The notes below the pieces were generated by a model. That model made no database searches and had not been told where the DNA came from. It was given only the letters and a program-made list of their open reading frames with translations. The position numbers were made by a program, and so were the translations under genes. From positions 124,001 through 188,000 of the forward strand of contig NZ_JACIEJ010000007.1 of the NCBI RefSeq assembly GCF_014196795.1: a stretch of 64,000 nt of DNA. Direction: 5' to 3'. Below are positions 36,156-45,599 of this stretch, piece after piece. The stretch comes from Sagittula marina. GTDB lineage: Bacteria > Pseudomonadota > Alphaproteobacteria > Rhodobacterales > Rhodobacteraceae. Numbering within the stretch: position 1 is the stretch's first letter; each line of letters opens with the position of its first letter.

Positions 36156-36851
36156 TCAAAAAAGATCTTCGCAGGCCGCTAGGGTGCTGTAATGACCAAG
36201 GCCATCGTGCCGATGTAGCGTGGCGTTCGAAAGATGTTCTGCCAATGCTTCGGACATGGCAAAGGGCGCCCAGCGGTCCTCGGTCCCGTGGTGCAGATCG
36301 ACCCGACAACGGATATAAGGCAGGTGCCCGGCCCACGGCTGTACATAAGCGGCCATCTCTCTCAGATAGACAGAGCGGTGGGCGGTGAGCCCCTCGGTGA
36401 TTGCCTGTGTCACGACGCGTCGGGTCGGAGCTTCTGAGAATAGCGCGCGATCCGCGGGATCAGCATCCCGTGTGAGCAATTTCATGAGCAAGGCAGGCGA
36501 AACGCGGGCGAGCGTGCTTTGCACCGTTGTCAGCGCCGACAGCTGAGCGTGACTGCGCGCCATGCGGAACACCGACGCCCCCGCCATGTGTGGAAGAAAA
36601 TCTCCGAGCTCCAAAGGCGCTGCGGCAGAGATCAGCGTCAGCCGTGCGACCTTCTTTGGTACCAGCGCCGCAAGCCTCAGAGCGCAAGGCGCACCAAGCG
36701 AAAACCCGACCAAATGCAGCGGACCATCGGGCAGGCGCAACGCCAATTGAGCAAAACTTCGGGCGTCTCGATCCAATGTCTCGATCTTCCATCCGGGAAG
36801 GGCTTGTTCCGCGGCGCTTCCCGGCAGACCGTGCAGGTAGATCGGTGTCAT
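36156..36851 (-). CDS. Alpha/beta hydrolase
   Basis: A 231-residue soluble hydrolase. The nucleophile elbow GFSLGA places Ser51. The late acid is in LHHGTEDRWAP and the catalytic histidine in RHDGLGHYS. The N-terminal YLHGLPGS contains the oxyanion HG motif. The size and motif spacing fit small esterase or BioH-like enzymes, but no substrate can be named. It is convergent with mltG and divergent from cysS. Confidence 0.85.
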   Translation of the reverse strand: MTPIYLHGLPGSAAEQALPGWKIETLDRDARSFAQLALRLPDGPLHLVGFSLGAPCALRLAALVPKKVARLTLISAAAPLELGDFLPHMAGASVFRMARSHAQLSALTTVQSTLARVSPALLMKLLTRDADPADRALFSEAPTRRVVTQAITEGLTAHRSVYLREMAAYVQPWAGHLPYIRCRVDLHHGTEDRWAPFAMSEALAEHLSNATLHRHDGLGHYSTLAACEDLF

Positions 36852-37038
36852 TCAGAACGCTCCTGTTTGAAAGGGCTGGGCTTTGCACAGCGTCCGTGCT
36901 AAGGGCTTCGCCATGACCACCGTAGCCATCATTTTCTGCTGCATTACTCGCTGACATTGTCGGTGGGCCGGTCTCCTATTCCCTCTCAGAGATGAAGTTG
37001 CTAAGCCCGCCGCGAGCCCATCGCCCGAGGACTTTCGC

Positions 37039-38466
37039 ATGGACATCAGACTGACCAATTCAAAGACCCGCAGCAAGGAGGTCTTTGCCCCGCTCGATCC
37101 GCAAAATGTACGCATGTATGTTTGCGGGCCGACGGTCTATGATCGCGCGCATCTGGGCAATGCGCGGCCTGCCATCGTCTTTGACGTGCTGGCGCGGCTG
37201 CTTCGGCATCACTATGGCGCAGACCATGTGACCTACGTGCGCAACTTTACCGACGTTGACGACAAGATCAACGCGCGGGCCGCAGAGGCTGGTCGCTCGA
37301 TCGGCGAAATCACCGCGGAAACAACGCAATGGTATCTCGACGATATGGGCGCTGTGGGCGTGTTGGAGCCGGATCACATGCCGCGCGCCACGGCTTATAT
37401 CGGTGAGATGGTCGCCATGATCGAAGAGCTTATCGCCAGGGATCACGCTTACGCCGCCGAAGGCCACGTGCTGTTTGCAGTGGACTCGTGGAAGGGCGGC
37501 TATGGGCGTCTGTCTGGTCGCTCTGTGGATGACATGATTGCGGGCGCGCGGGTCGAGGTGGCGCCCTACAAGCGCAATCCGATGGATTTCGTACTTTGGA
37601 AACCGTCTGATACTGATGTGCCGGGTTGGGAGTCGCCTTGGGGCCGTGGGCGGCCGGGGTGGCATATCGAATGCTCGGCGATGTCCAAGGCGCTGCTGGG
37701 CGAGGTCTTTGACATCCACGGCGGCGGCAATGACCTGCTGTTCCCGCACCACGAAAACGAGATCGCGCAAAGCTGCTGCGCCAATGGCACCGACCAGATG
37801 GCGCAGGTGTGGCTGCACAACGAGATGTTGCAGGTCGAAGGCAAGAAGATGTCCAAGTCGCTGGGCAACTTCTTTACCGTTCGTGATTTGCTGGAGCAGG
37901 GCGTTCCGGGAGAGGTGATCCGTTTTGTCATGCTATCGACGCATTACCGCAAGCCAATGGACTGGACTGCGGAGAAGGCGCGGGACGCGGAGAAGACTCT
38001 GCGCGAGTGGCGGGGCCTGTTGACGGGTGTCGCGCCATCCCAGCCGAACGAAGATTTGGTCACGGCAGCCGTGGCCGATGACCTCAATACGTCTTGGGCG
38101 ATCACCAATCTCAGGCAAATGGCCAAGACACTGAAACATGTGCAATACCATCAACATCACCAGACCGCACCGCTCACACAAAGCGCAGAAGTGGTTGAAG
38201 CCGAGTTTCTCGCGAGTGCGCGATTGCTTGGTCTACTGGAGGAAGATCTTGGCGGCTGGCTGGATGGACCGATCATCGACCTTTCTTCCTATACCGCCCG
38301 CATGGTGACTGCACGCGAAAAAGCGATGAAAACTAAGGACTTCTCCGGCGTCGATGCGATGAAACAGGCGCTGATCGCGGCGGGCGTCGAGGTGCGTATG
38401 TCCAAGGCGGGGGTTGAGCTGGTGCCCGGTCCGGGCTTCGACGCGGCGAAGTTGGAGCAGATCTGA
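37039..38466 (+). CDS. cysS: Cysteinyl-tRNA synthetase
   Basis: Class I aminoacyl-tRNA synthetase for cysteine, 475 residues. The HIGH motif appears as AHLGNARP, preceded by CGPTVYD with its zinc-binding Cys. The remaining zinc ligands are in WHIECSAM and in [11 protein letters not shown]. The KMSKS motif is KKMSKSLGN. The anticodon-binding region is in the C-terminal third. The start is ATG 37039 ([11 protein letters not shown]). The following cimA gene starts 111 bases after the stop. Confidence 0.98.
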   Translation: MDIRLTNSKTRSKEVFAPLDPQNVRMYVCGPTVYDRAHLGNARPAIVFDVLARLLRHHYGADHVTYVRNFTDVDDKINARAAEAGRSIGEITAETTQWYLDDMGAVGVLEPDHMPRATAYIGEMVAMIEELIARDHAYAAEGHVLFAVDSWKGGYGRLSGRSVDDMIAGARVEVAPYKRNPMDFVLWKPSDTDVPGWESPWGRGRPGWHIECSAMSKALLGEVFDIHGGGNDLLFPHHENEIAQSCCANGTDQMAQVWLHNEMLQVEGKKMSKSLGNFFTVRDLLEQGVPGEVIRFVMLSTHYRKPMDWTAEKARDAEKTLREWRGLLTGVAPSQPNEDLVTAAVADDLNTSWAITNLRQMAKTLKHVQYHQHHQTAPLTQSAEVVEAEFLASARLLGLLEEDLGGWLDGPIIDLSSYTARMVTAREKAMKTKDFSGVDAMKQALIAAGVEVRMSKAGVELVPGPGFDAAKLEQI

Positions 38467-38577
38467 TGTGTCTCGAAACGGGTGCCGTCGCATGTGGGGG
38501 CAGCCCCGACACCCCCGGAGGTATTTGGAACGCAAAGAAGCAGGTGCAGTGCGCGGCTGGCTTCAAGGAGGATCATG

Positions 38578-40194
38578 ATGGAGCGTGAGAAGCTTTATCT
38601 GTATGACACCACGCTGCGCGATGGGCAGCAAACGCAGGGTGTGCAATTTTCCACGGCAGAAAAACTGCGCATCGCCGAGGCGCTTGATGTGCTCGGTGTT
38701 GACTATATCGAAGGCGGTTGGCCCGGTGCGAACCCGACGGATTCCGCCTTCTTTCATGAGGTGGGTACCACGCGTGCAACCATGACGGCCTTCGGCATGA
38801 CCAAACGCGCGGGTCGTTCTGCGGAGAATGACGATGTTCTTGCCGCCGTGATGAACGCAGGGACGCCGGCGGTCTGCCTTGTCGGCAAGAGTCATGATTT
38901 TCATGTGACCAAGGCACTGGGGATCACACTGGACGAAAACGTGAAGAATATTCACGCGTCAGTCGCACATCTGGTCGCCTCCGGTCGCGAAGCGCTTTTC
39001 GATGCGGAGCATTTCTTTGACGGGTACAAGGCCAATCCAGATTATGCCGTCGCATGTTGCAAGGCTGCGCTGGAGGCCGGCGCGCGCTGGATCGTGCTTT
39101 GCGATACCAACGGTGGGACGTTGCCGCATGAAATCGGTCAGATCGTAGCCGAAGTCATCGAAAAAGGGGTGCCGGGTGACCATTTGGGCATTCATACGCA
39201 CAATGACACGGAAATGGCTGTGGCGGGCAGCCTCGCCGCCGTGGACGCGGGCGCGCGACAGATCCAGGGCACGTTGAACGGCTTGGGCGAGCGCTGCGGC
39301 AATGCCAATCTGACGGCCATTATTCCGACGTTGCTGTTGAAGGAACCCTACGCCAGCCGTTTCGATACGGGCGTCTCCATGGAAGCGCTGGAGGGTCTGA
39401 CGCGCGTCTCGCGCATGTTGGATGACGTACTGAACCGCGTGCCGTTCAAACAGGTGGCTTACGTGGGCGCTTCGGCCTTTGCCCATAAGGCTGGGTTGCA
39501 CGCCAGCGCGATCCTTAAAGACCCTTCGACCTATGAACACGTCGATCCCGGCGTTGTCGGCAATCGGCGCGTGATCCCCATGTCCAATCAGGCTGGCCAG
39601 TCGAACCTGCGCCGTCGTCTGGTAGAGGCCGGGATCGAGGTGGAACCGGGCGATCCGGCATTGTCCCGGATCCTTGATCGGGTCAAGACACGCGAATCCG
39701 AAGGCTACTCCTACGACACGGCTCAGGCATCCTTCGAGTTGCTGGCGCGGGAGGAATTGGGCGTGTTGCCTGAGTATTTCGAGGTTAAGCGCTATCGCGT
39801 CTCCGTCGAGCGGCGAAAGAACAAGTACGACCGCATGGTCAGCCTCTCCGAGGCGGTGGTGGTGATCAAGATCGACGGTGAAAAGAAGCTGTCTGTCTCT
39901 GAATCCATGGATGAGGAGGGCAATGACCGTGGACCTGTAAACGCGCTGTCGAAAGCCTTGGCCAAGGATCTGGGCCGCTTTCAGGACATCATCGACGATA
40001 TGCGATTGGTGGATTTCAAGGTCCGCATCACGCAAGGCGGGACTGAGGCGGTCACGCGGGTGATCATCGACAGTGAGGATTCGACGGGTCGACGATGGGC
40101 GACCGTGGGCGTGTCCGCCAACATAGTTGACGCTTCGTTTGAGGCGCTGCTGGATGCGGTGCGATGGAAGCTGGTCCGCGCGGGGGCAACATGA
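38578..40194 (+). CDS. cimA: (R)-citramalate synthase
   Basis: Condenses pyruvate with acetyl-CoA to citramalate, the first step of the pyruvate route to isoleucine. The 538-residue length separates CimA from homocitrate synthases and matches this LeuA-family branch. The start MEREKLYLYDTTLRDGQQTQ includes the metal and substrate motif; GVDYIEGGWPGANP and HTHNDTEMAVAG (metal histidines) follow, and a LeuA-type regulatory domain fills the last 130 residues. AAGGAGG sits six bases before ATG 38578; an ATG one codon earlier also exists. It overlaps the following gene by four bases. Confidence 0.93.
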   Translation: MEREKLYLYDTTLRDGQQTQGVQFSTAEKLRIAEALDVLGVDYIEGGWPGANPTDSAFFHEVGTTRATMTAFGMTKRAGRSAENDDVLAAVMNAGTPAVCLVGKSHDFHVTKALGITLDENVKNIHASVAHLVASGREALFDAEHFFDGYKANPDYAVACCKAALEAGARWIVLCDTNGGTLPHEIGQIVAEVIEKGVPGDHLGIHTHNDTEMAVAGSLAAVDAGARQIQGTLNGLGERCGNANLTAIIPTLLLKEPYASRFDTGVSMEALEGLTRVSRMLDDVLNRVPFKQVAYVGASAFAHKAGLHASAILKDPSTYEHVDPGVVGNRRVIPMSNQAGQSNLRRRLVEAGIEVEPGDPALSRILDRVKTRESEGYSYDTAQASFELLAREELGVLPEYFEVKRYRVSVERRKNKYDRMVSLSEAVVVIKIDGEKKLSVSESMDEEGNDRGPVNALSKALAKDLGRFQDIIDDMRLVDFKVRITQGGTEAVTRVIIDSEDSTGRRWATVGVSANIVDASFEALLDAVRWKLVRAGAT

Positions 40195-40970
40195 TCGAGC
40201 AGGGCTCTGATCTCTGGAATTGCGCGGCGCAGGTTGAGCGGACCGATCCTGAGCGGTTCGCCTCTGCCATGGCGGCGCCGGTTGCGGCGCGCGCCGTACT
40301 GTTTCCGCTCTATGCTTTCAACGCCGAAGTTGCCCGCGCGCCATGGGTCACCGCGGAGCCGATGATCGCCGAAATGCGCTTGCAGTGGTGGCGCGATGCG
40401 CTGGACGAGATCGCCACCGGCGGAGCGGTGCGGCGGCACGAGGTTGTCGTGCCGCTGGCGCAGGTTCTGGATGCCGAAGGGTGCGCCGTGCTCGACAGGT
40501 TGATCGAGGCGCGGCGGCTGGACATAGAAAAAGCGCCCTTCGATGATGAGGACGCGCTATGGCGCTACTTGCAGTCCACCGGTGGCGGGCTGATGCAGGT
40601 GGCCGCAAGATGCCTGGGTGACCGGGACGGGCGCGCAGCGCACAGTCTGGGAACCGCGGTTGGCCTGATGCAATACCTGAAGGCCGTCCCGGAGCTGGAG
40701 GCCAAGGCCAAGCTGCCATTGCCGGATGGGCGGCACGAGGCGGTGCAGCGTTTGGCAGAGCGTGGGCTGCAGGAAATCCGCGTCGCACGTCAGGCCCGCG
40801 CCGCGGTGCCCAAATCGGCCCGCGTGGCGTTTTTGCCCGGAGCTTTGGCTGTAACCGTGCTGCGCCGGGCAAAGTCCGACCCGGACCGCGTGAAGGCCGG
40901 AGCCTTGATGCCCTCAGAAGCGACTGTTCGATTGATGCGGCTCAAAACAGGTTTCTTGGGCGGCTTCTGA
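40191..40970 (+). CDS. Squalene/phytoene synthase-like protein (NDUFAF6-type)
   Basis: A 259-residue protein with the isoprenoid-synthase fold signs AVLFPLYAFNAEVARAPW, MRLQWWRDALDEIATG and LQSTGGGLMQVAARCLG. The first Asp-rich motif of true squalene/phytoene synthases (DxxxD) is not present at the expected place. This suggests the NDUFAF6-like branch, whose mitochondrial member helps complex I assembly. Start ATG 40191 overlaps the cimA stop (ATGA). The function in bacteria is unproven. Confidence 0.75.
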   Translation: MIEQGSDLWNCAAQVERTDPERFASAMAAPVAARAVLFPLYAFNAEVARAPWVTAEPMIAEMRLQWWRDALDEIATGGAVRRHEVVVPLAQVLDAEGCAVLDRLIEARRLDIEKAPFDDEDALWRYLQSTGGGLMQVAARCLGDRDGRAAHSLGTAVGLMQYLKAVPELEAKAKLPLPDGRHEAVQRLAERGLQEIRVARQARAAVPKSARVAFLPGALAVTVLRRAKSDPDRVKAGALMPSEATVRLMRLKTGFLGGF

Positions 40971-41002
40971 TCGACTTTCTGAACGGCAGATGCGCGGCCG
41001 GA

Positions 41003-42226
41003 TCAGGCCGTCGCGTCGTCCTTGGGTCGGAGCCAGAGCCAGATCAGCGCTCCGCCCGCAAGCACCAGGAAGGGCGCCATGGCGAGGTTGACCATCGTCC
41101 AGCCTTGCACAGGTGAGCCGCCCGAGCAGTTCATCAGCCCGCCAGACGCCAGCGATGCAAAAGTCACCCCACCAAAGACAATCAGATCGTTAAGGCCCTG
41201 CATCCTGCCACGTTCATGCGGTTCATGTGCCCCTGCAAGCATGGAGGTGGCCCCGATGAACCCGAAGTTCCATCCCAATCCCAGCAGCACCAGCGTCACG
41301 AAAAACTGGTTGAGGTCAACGCCAGACAAACCGACGGCGCCTGCGCTTGCCAAGATGAGCAGCCCCAGCCCCATGATGCGTTCGACGCCGAAGCGGGCGA
41401 TCAGGTGGCCGGTGAAAAAGCTTGGCGCAAACATCGCCAACACATGTGCTGTCACAACATTTGCGGCGTCGTTGGTCTGATACCCACAGCCGACAACAGC
41501 AAGCGGGGTTGAGGTCATGACAAGGTTCATCAGTGCATAAGAAACGGCGGCGACGATCACGGCCACGGCGATGCGCGGTGTTTTAAGCAACTCCATCCGG
41601 GAACGCCCCACGGGGGCATCTTCGGCAGGGACAGGTGGTTTGGGAATGTCGAGGAACAGGAACAGAAGCGCGCCGACCACGTTGATGGCGATGACTGCGG
41701 CGTATGTCCCGAGGAAGGGGATGACATAAGCGTCTGCGGTAAATTTTACCAACTGCGGACCGATGATCGCCGCGGCCAGACCGCCCGCCATGACGTAGGA
41801 AATCGCCTTGGGTCGGAACGCGTCAGAGGCCGTATCGGCGGCGGCGAAGCGGTAGAACCCTTGCGCAGACATGTAGACGCCCGTGACCAAAGACCCCAAC
41901 ATGAAAATCGGAAAGGAAGCCGTGAACAGGCCGTAGGCGCCGATGGCTCCGCCCAATGCTCCCGCGGCTGCACCAAGCGCAAAGCCTGCGCGACGTCCAT
42001 ATTTCTGCATCATGGCAGAGACAGGCGTCGCGGCCAGCATCGACCCCAGAACGATCAGCGAAATCGGTATGGTCGCAAAACAGGGATTGGGTGCGAGACT
42101 TTGACCAGCGAGCCCCCCAATCGTGAAAATCATAGGCATCTGCGCACCAAGGATGGCCTGTGCCAGCACAAGGACAAACACGTTTCGGCGCGCGCGGGAG
42201 TCGATTTGGACGGTCTGGTCAGTCAT
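41003..42226 (-). CDS. MFS transporter
   Basis: A 407-residue protein with about twelve hydrophobic helices in two halves joined by a charged central loop (IPKPPVPAEDAPVGRSRMELLK). The Arg/Gly-rich loop after helix 2 (MMQKYGRRAGFALG) and the matching one in the second half (LIARFGVERIMGLG) are standard major-facilitator marks. Start ATG 42226 (MTDQTVQIDSRARRNVF); a TTG two codons upstream is possible. No regulator or enzyme is next to it that would indicate a substrate. It is convergent with the preceding gene. Confidence 0.9.
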   Translation of the reverse strand: MTDQTVQIDSRARRNVFVLVLAQAILGAQMPMIFTIGGLAGQSLAPNPCFATIPISLIVLGSMLAATPVSAMMQKYGRRAGFALGAAAGALGGAIGAYGLFTASFPIFMLGSLVTGVYMSAQGFYRFAAADTASDAFRPKAISYVMAGGLAAAIIGPQLVKFTADAYVIPFLGTYAAVIAINVVGALLFLFLDIPKPPVPAEDAPVGRSRMELLKTPRIAVAVIVAAVSYALMNLVMTSTPLAVVGCGYQTNDAANVVTAHVLAMFAPSFFTGHLIARFGVERIMGLGLLILASAGAVGLSGVDLNQFFVTLVLLGLGWNFGFIGATSMLAGAHEPHERGRMQGLNDLIVFGGVTFASLASGGLMNCSGGSPVQGWTMVNLAMAPFLVLAGGALIWLWLRPKDDATA

Positions 42227-42640
42227 GGCCAAAGTGGTAGGAGCGGGCAGGGGATATCACAAGGGGCGAATGTGTTTCGGGTACAATCCGACAAGGTATC
42301 AGAGTGTGATGGGCAAGTCCGAATGTTTGCTGAGAGCCTTTTGACTGCGCGTTTCCGGGCTGCTTTTCCGCGAGTATGCGGATGCCAGAATTTCCCGCCA
42401 CTAGGCCGCCCCATGCCGCCTTTCTCTGAAAGACACGTGAGGGCATCATTCTCGGAAACAGACCCATCGAAAGCTGGCGCACCTTTAAGCGGCTTCGGGG
42501 AGGGCTGGCCCAAAAGTCGGTCTCATGTTCAATTTCGATCTGGCAGCGATCAAATTGCTCACTGCGGATGGTGCATAAGGCGTCGAAGGCAGCGATTGGG
42601 GTGGCTTGACGGCAGGGCCCGCGCAGGGTGATGAGGGCAC
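42227..42640. other. Intergenic region without a supportable gene
   Basis: About 414 bases between the divergent MFS and glycosylase genes. It should hold both promoters. A 17-codon frame at about 42522-42575 (MFNFDLAAIKLLTADGA) looks codon-like but is too short to claim; it may be the front of a lost gene. No clear inverted repeat or RNA gene was seen. Confidence 0.45.
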
Positions 42641-43273
42641 ATGACAGTTGGACGGATCATTGAAAGCGATGCTTGCGTGGCGGAAGGGGCGGCCTGGCTC
42701 GCGGCGCGTGAACCGCGTTTTGCCAGAGCGTTGGAGGAAACCGGGCCGCTGCCCTTGCGGCGCAGGCCAGATGGGTTCGCGCATCTTCTGAGCGCAATTG
42801 TCAGCCAACAGGTCAGCGTGGCCTCTGCCCGTGCGATCTGGGCGCGGTTGGATGCGGCGGGCATGGTGTCACCGGAGGCCGTTGCGGCCGTTGGCGAGGA
42901 CGATTTGCGCGCGCTGGGACTGTCGCGGCAAAAAGCGTCCTATGCTTTGGCGCTGGCCGGGGCCGGGATCGATTATGATGCCTTGCGTCACATGCCCGAC
43001 GATGAGGTGGTAAAGACATTGGTCGCCGTTAAGGGCATTGGCGTCTGGACGGCAGAAATCTATGCCATGTTCAGCCTTGGCCGCGCGGATGCTTTTGCCC
43101 CGGGTGATCTGGCGTTGCAGGAAGCCGCGCGCATGTTGTTCCAGCTCGACAGCCGGCCTAAGGAACGCGCCTTACGCCAGATGGCGCAGGATTGGTCGCC
43201 ATGGAGATCTGTGGCGGCACGGTTGCTGTTTGCCTATTATCACGTGGCGAAAAAGCGCGAAGGGCTGGCCTGA
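42641..43273 (+). CDS. DNA-3-methyladenine glycosylase II (AlkA type)
   Basis: A DNA repair enzyme that removes alkylated bases. The 210-residue protein belongs to the HhH-GPD superfamily: helix-hairpin-helix LVAVKGIGVWTAEIYA (127-142) followed by the catalytic Asp156 in FAPGDLALQ. LLSAIVSQQVSVASARAIW is the typical first core helix. The AlkA N-terminal domain of E. coli is absent, so this is a minimal form. It is followed after 86 bases by a hydrolase gene. Confidence 0.92.
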   Translation: MTVGRIIESDACVAEGAAWLAAREPRFARALEETGPLPLRRRPDGFAHLLSAIVSQQVSVASARAIWARLDAAGMVSPEAVAAVGEDDLRALGLSRQKASYALALAGAGIDYDALRHMPDDEVVKTLVAVKGIGVWTAEIYAMFSLGRADAFAPGDLALQEAARMLFQLDSRPKERALRQMAQDWSPWRSVAARLLFAYYHVAKKREGLA

Positions 43274-43359
43274 CGGGATTTGCCCTCGCAGAGCGGCGCG
43301 CAGAACGGTATCGCTGATGCAAAGCGCCGGAGAGGCGCAAAACCTGCAAGGAGACCGAG

Positions 43360-44025
43360 ATGACACGGGTATTGAACACGCAGCGCAAGGAACCGGTTTC
43401 GGGGGAGACGCGCTCCTGCGTGGTGTTTTTGCATGGCTACGGCGCGAATGGGGCAGACCTTTTGGGGCTGGCCGATCCGCTCGGGGAACACCTGCCTGAC
43501 ACTTTGTTCCTGGCGCCCGATGCCCCTGAAAACTGCGCTGGCGCGCCGATGGGCTTTCAGTGGTTTCCGATTCCCTGGATCGATGGATCTTCCGAGGAAG
43601 AGAGCATGGCCGGCATGTCACGGGCCATCGACGATCTGAACGCTTTTCTTGATGCGCTGATGGTGGACGAGGATCTGTTGCCGGAACAGGTCTGTCTGTT
43701 CGGGTTCAGTCAGGGAACGATGATGTCGCTGCACGTGGGCCCACGCCGAGAGGATGAGCTGGCGGGAATTGTCGGTTTCTCTGGCCGTTTGTTGAATCCG
43801 GAATTGCTGGCCGATGACGTGCAAAGCAAACCGCCGGTCCTGCTGCTGCATGGCGATCAGGATGATGTTGTCCCTGTGCAGTCTTTGCCAGAGGCGGCGG
43901 AAGGGCTGCAAGCGGCGGGCTTCAAGGAGGTCTTCGGTCACGTGATGAAGGGCACCGCGCATGGCATCGCACCTGATGGTCTGTCGGTGGCGCTGGCCTT
44001 CATCCGGGACAAATGCGGCTTTTGA
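43360..44025 (+). CDS. Phospholipase/carboxylesterase family hydrolase
   Basis: A 221-residue alpha/beta hydrolase of the acyl-protein thioesterase / carboxylesterase group. FLHGYGANGADLLGL holds the oxyanion segment. The nucleophile is Ser117 in FGFSQGTMM, the acid is in HGDQDDVVP (168 or 169) and the base is His201 in KGTAHGI. AAGGAGACCGAG precedes the ATG. The substrate is unknown; short-chain esters are usual for the family. Confidence 0.92.
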   Translation: MTRVLNTQRKEPVSGETRSCVVFLHGYGANGADLLGLADPLGEHLPDTLFLAPDAPENCAGAPMGFQWFPIPWIDGSSEEESMAGMSRAIDDLNAFLDALMVDEDLLPEQVCLFGFSQGTMMSLHVGPRREDELAGIVGFSGRLLNPELLADDVQSKPPVLLLHGDQDDVVPVQSLPEAAEGLQAAGFKEVFGHVMKGTAHGIAPDGLSVALAFIRDKCGF

Positions 44026-44146
44026 TTTTTTGGCGGAAGGTCGCGCAATCGCGGCCTTCACGCAGACGTGCGCTTGTCAGCAGCCCCGCAGCCCCTCAAC
44101 CTGTGCCCGAACCACTGGCCGCAGAGCCGGGCAATGGAGGCAAAGC

Positions 44147-44830
44147 ATGCGACATATTCTTTCGGCCGCTTTGATGACGGGGCTGCTTGCGGCGGGGACC
44201 GCACAGGCCGGGGCTTGTGACTACAAACCCTCCCGTCTGGCCGCATCTGCCAAGGACAAGGCCGCTCCGGTGGTCGGAGGGGTCGGGACCGTCGCAAAGA
44301 CCGGTGCGAAGACCATAGGTCACTACGCGTTGATGCACCCAGAGAAGAGTATTTCGCTGGTTTCATCTGTAGCAGGCTCTGGCGCGGCCTCCAGCGCAGC
44401 GGCCGGTGCGAGCGGCCTTGGCGCCACTGCCATTGCGGTGATCACAGCACCGGTGACGTTGATCGTGGGGGCGATCACTTTTGGCGCGGCGGGCAGTTAT
44501 GAGGGGCTGTGCTATTTCAAAGTGGATCGTGTCACGGAACCAGACGCCGTGCGTTCCATCGTAGAGGACATCGCCTCCAATGATCCGCTGGTCTGGACGC
44601 GCAACACCAATTCCGGCCCGGTGATGGTGCTGGGCAGCCCCGAAGGCGAAACCGTCTATCCGATCAAAAACCTCTACGTCGCGGATGGCGTGATGAAGGT
44701 GCGCGGCTGGGGCATTAATGACAGCCTTGGCCCGGTGGCCTATGTTGCGCTCGAAGAGGATGCCGCTACCCCAAAAGCTATCGACACAGAGCCAGAAGCG
44801 GTGGTCACACCAGAGGCCGCCAGCGAGTGA
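44147..44830 (+). CDS. Exported protein of unknown function with small-residue hydrophobic core
   Basis: A 227-residue protein starting at ATG 44147 behind TGGAGGCAAAGC. Residues 1-21 are a signal peptide (MRHILSAALMTGLLAAGTAQA). A long stretch of Ala, Gly, Ser and Val (about 68-110, VAGSGAASSAAAGASGLG then AIAVITAPVTLIVGAITFG) could span or insert into a membrane. A hydrophilic C-terminal part (VDRVTEPDAVRSIVEDIA ... YPIKNLYVADGVMKVRGWG) follows, and an acidic tail closes it. I recognise no family. Confidence 0.75.
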   Translation: MRHILSAALMTGLLAAGTAQAGACDYKPSRLAASAKDKAAPVVGGVGTVAKTGAKTIGHYALMHPEKSISLVSSVAGSGAASSAAAGASGLGATAIAVITAPVTLIVGAITFGAAGSYEGLCYFKVDRVTEPDAVRSIVEDIASNDPLVWTRNTNSGPVMVLGSPEGETVYPIKNLYVADGVMKVRGWGINDSLGPVAYVALEEDAATPKAIDTEPEAVVTPEAASE

Positions 44831-45012
44831 ACCGCCGTGCACAGCCTGTCACATGCGCATTACATAGGCGCTCTACACCTCTGCATAGCCACTTCATCTT
44901 GTGGGGCTTGCCGGAAGCCAAATGCGAGATATAGTGACTGATATAGCTGGGGCGGGCCGTCTCGCTCTGGTGCTTGAATGATAAGCAGTCGGAGCAAGGG
45001 ACGAGTCCAGTC

Positions 45013-45597
45013 ATGGATGGCAATTTCAGAACCAATTTTGTGCGGGAGCCGGGGGCGCTACGACATCACCCCGCTCTGGTGTTGAATGCGGACTACCGGC
45101 CGCTTTCTTATTACCCCCTCAGTCTATGGACGTGGCAGGAGGCGGTGAAGGCCAAGTTTCTCGACCGCGTCGACATCGTCGCAGAGTACGACGAAGTGGT
45201 CCGGAGCCCAAGTATGGAGATCCGAATACCCAGTGTCGTGGTCCTCAAAGATTTCGTAAAACCTCAAAAGCGCGTGGCCTTCACGCGCTTTAATTTATTT
45301 TTGAGGGACGAATTCCTTTGCCAATACTGTGGCACCAAGACAGAGCTGACCTTTGACCACGTGATCCCACGCGCGCGGGGCGGCATCACCAGTTGGGAAA
45401 ACGTCGTGGCGGCTTGTGCACCGTGCAACCTGCGCAAGGGGTCGCGCAGCCTGCGCCAATCCGGCCTGAGCCTGCGCAAGGTTCCCCGCCAGCCCACAGC
45501 AGGGGAGCTGCTGAATATGGGCCGCCGTTTTCCTCCAAACCACTTGCACGATAGCTGGATGGACTTTCTGTATTGGGATGCCGAACTGGACGCGTAG
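45013..45597 (+). CDS. HNH endonuclease
   Basis: A 194-residue protein. The HNH core is complete: Cys103-x-x-Cys106, Asp115-His116 (TFDHVIPRARGG), Asn130 and Cys135-x-x-Cys138. This zinc-supported beta-beta-alpha metal fold cuts DNA. The N-terminal HHPALVLNADYRPLSYYPLS is typical of a conserved group in alphaproteobacteria, not linked to restriction systems. I chose ATG 45013 (MDGNFRTNF) because relatives begin there; a TTG 13 codons upstream is open. The biological role is unknown. Confidence 0.9.
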   Translation: MDGNFRTNFVREPGALRHHPALVLNADYRPLSYYPLSLWTWQEAVKAKFLDRVDIVAEYDEVVRSPSMEIRIPSVVVLKDFVKPQKRVAFTRFNLFLRDEFLCQYCGTKTELTFDHVIPRARGGITSWENVVAACAPCNLRKGSRSLRQSGLSLRKVPRQPTAGELLNMGRRFPPNHLHDSWMDFLYWDAELDA

Positions 45598-45599
45598 CT

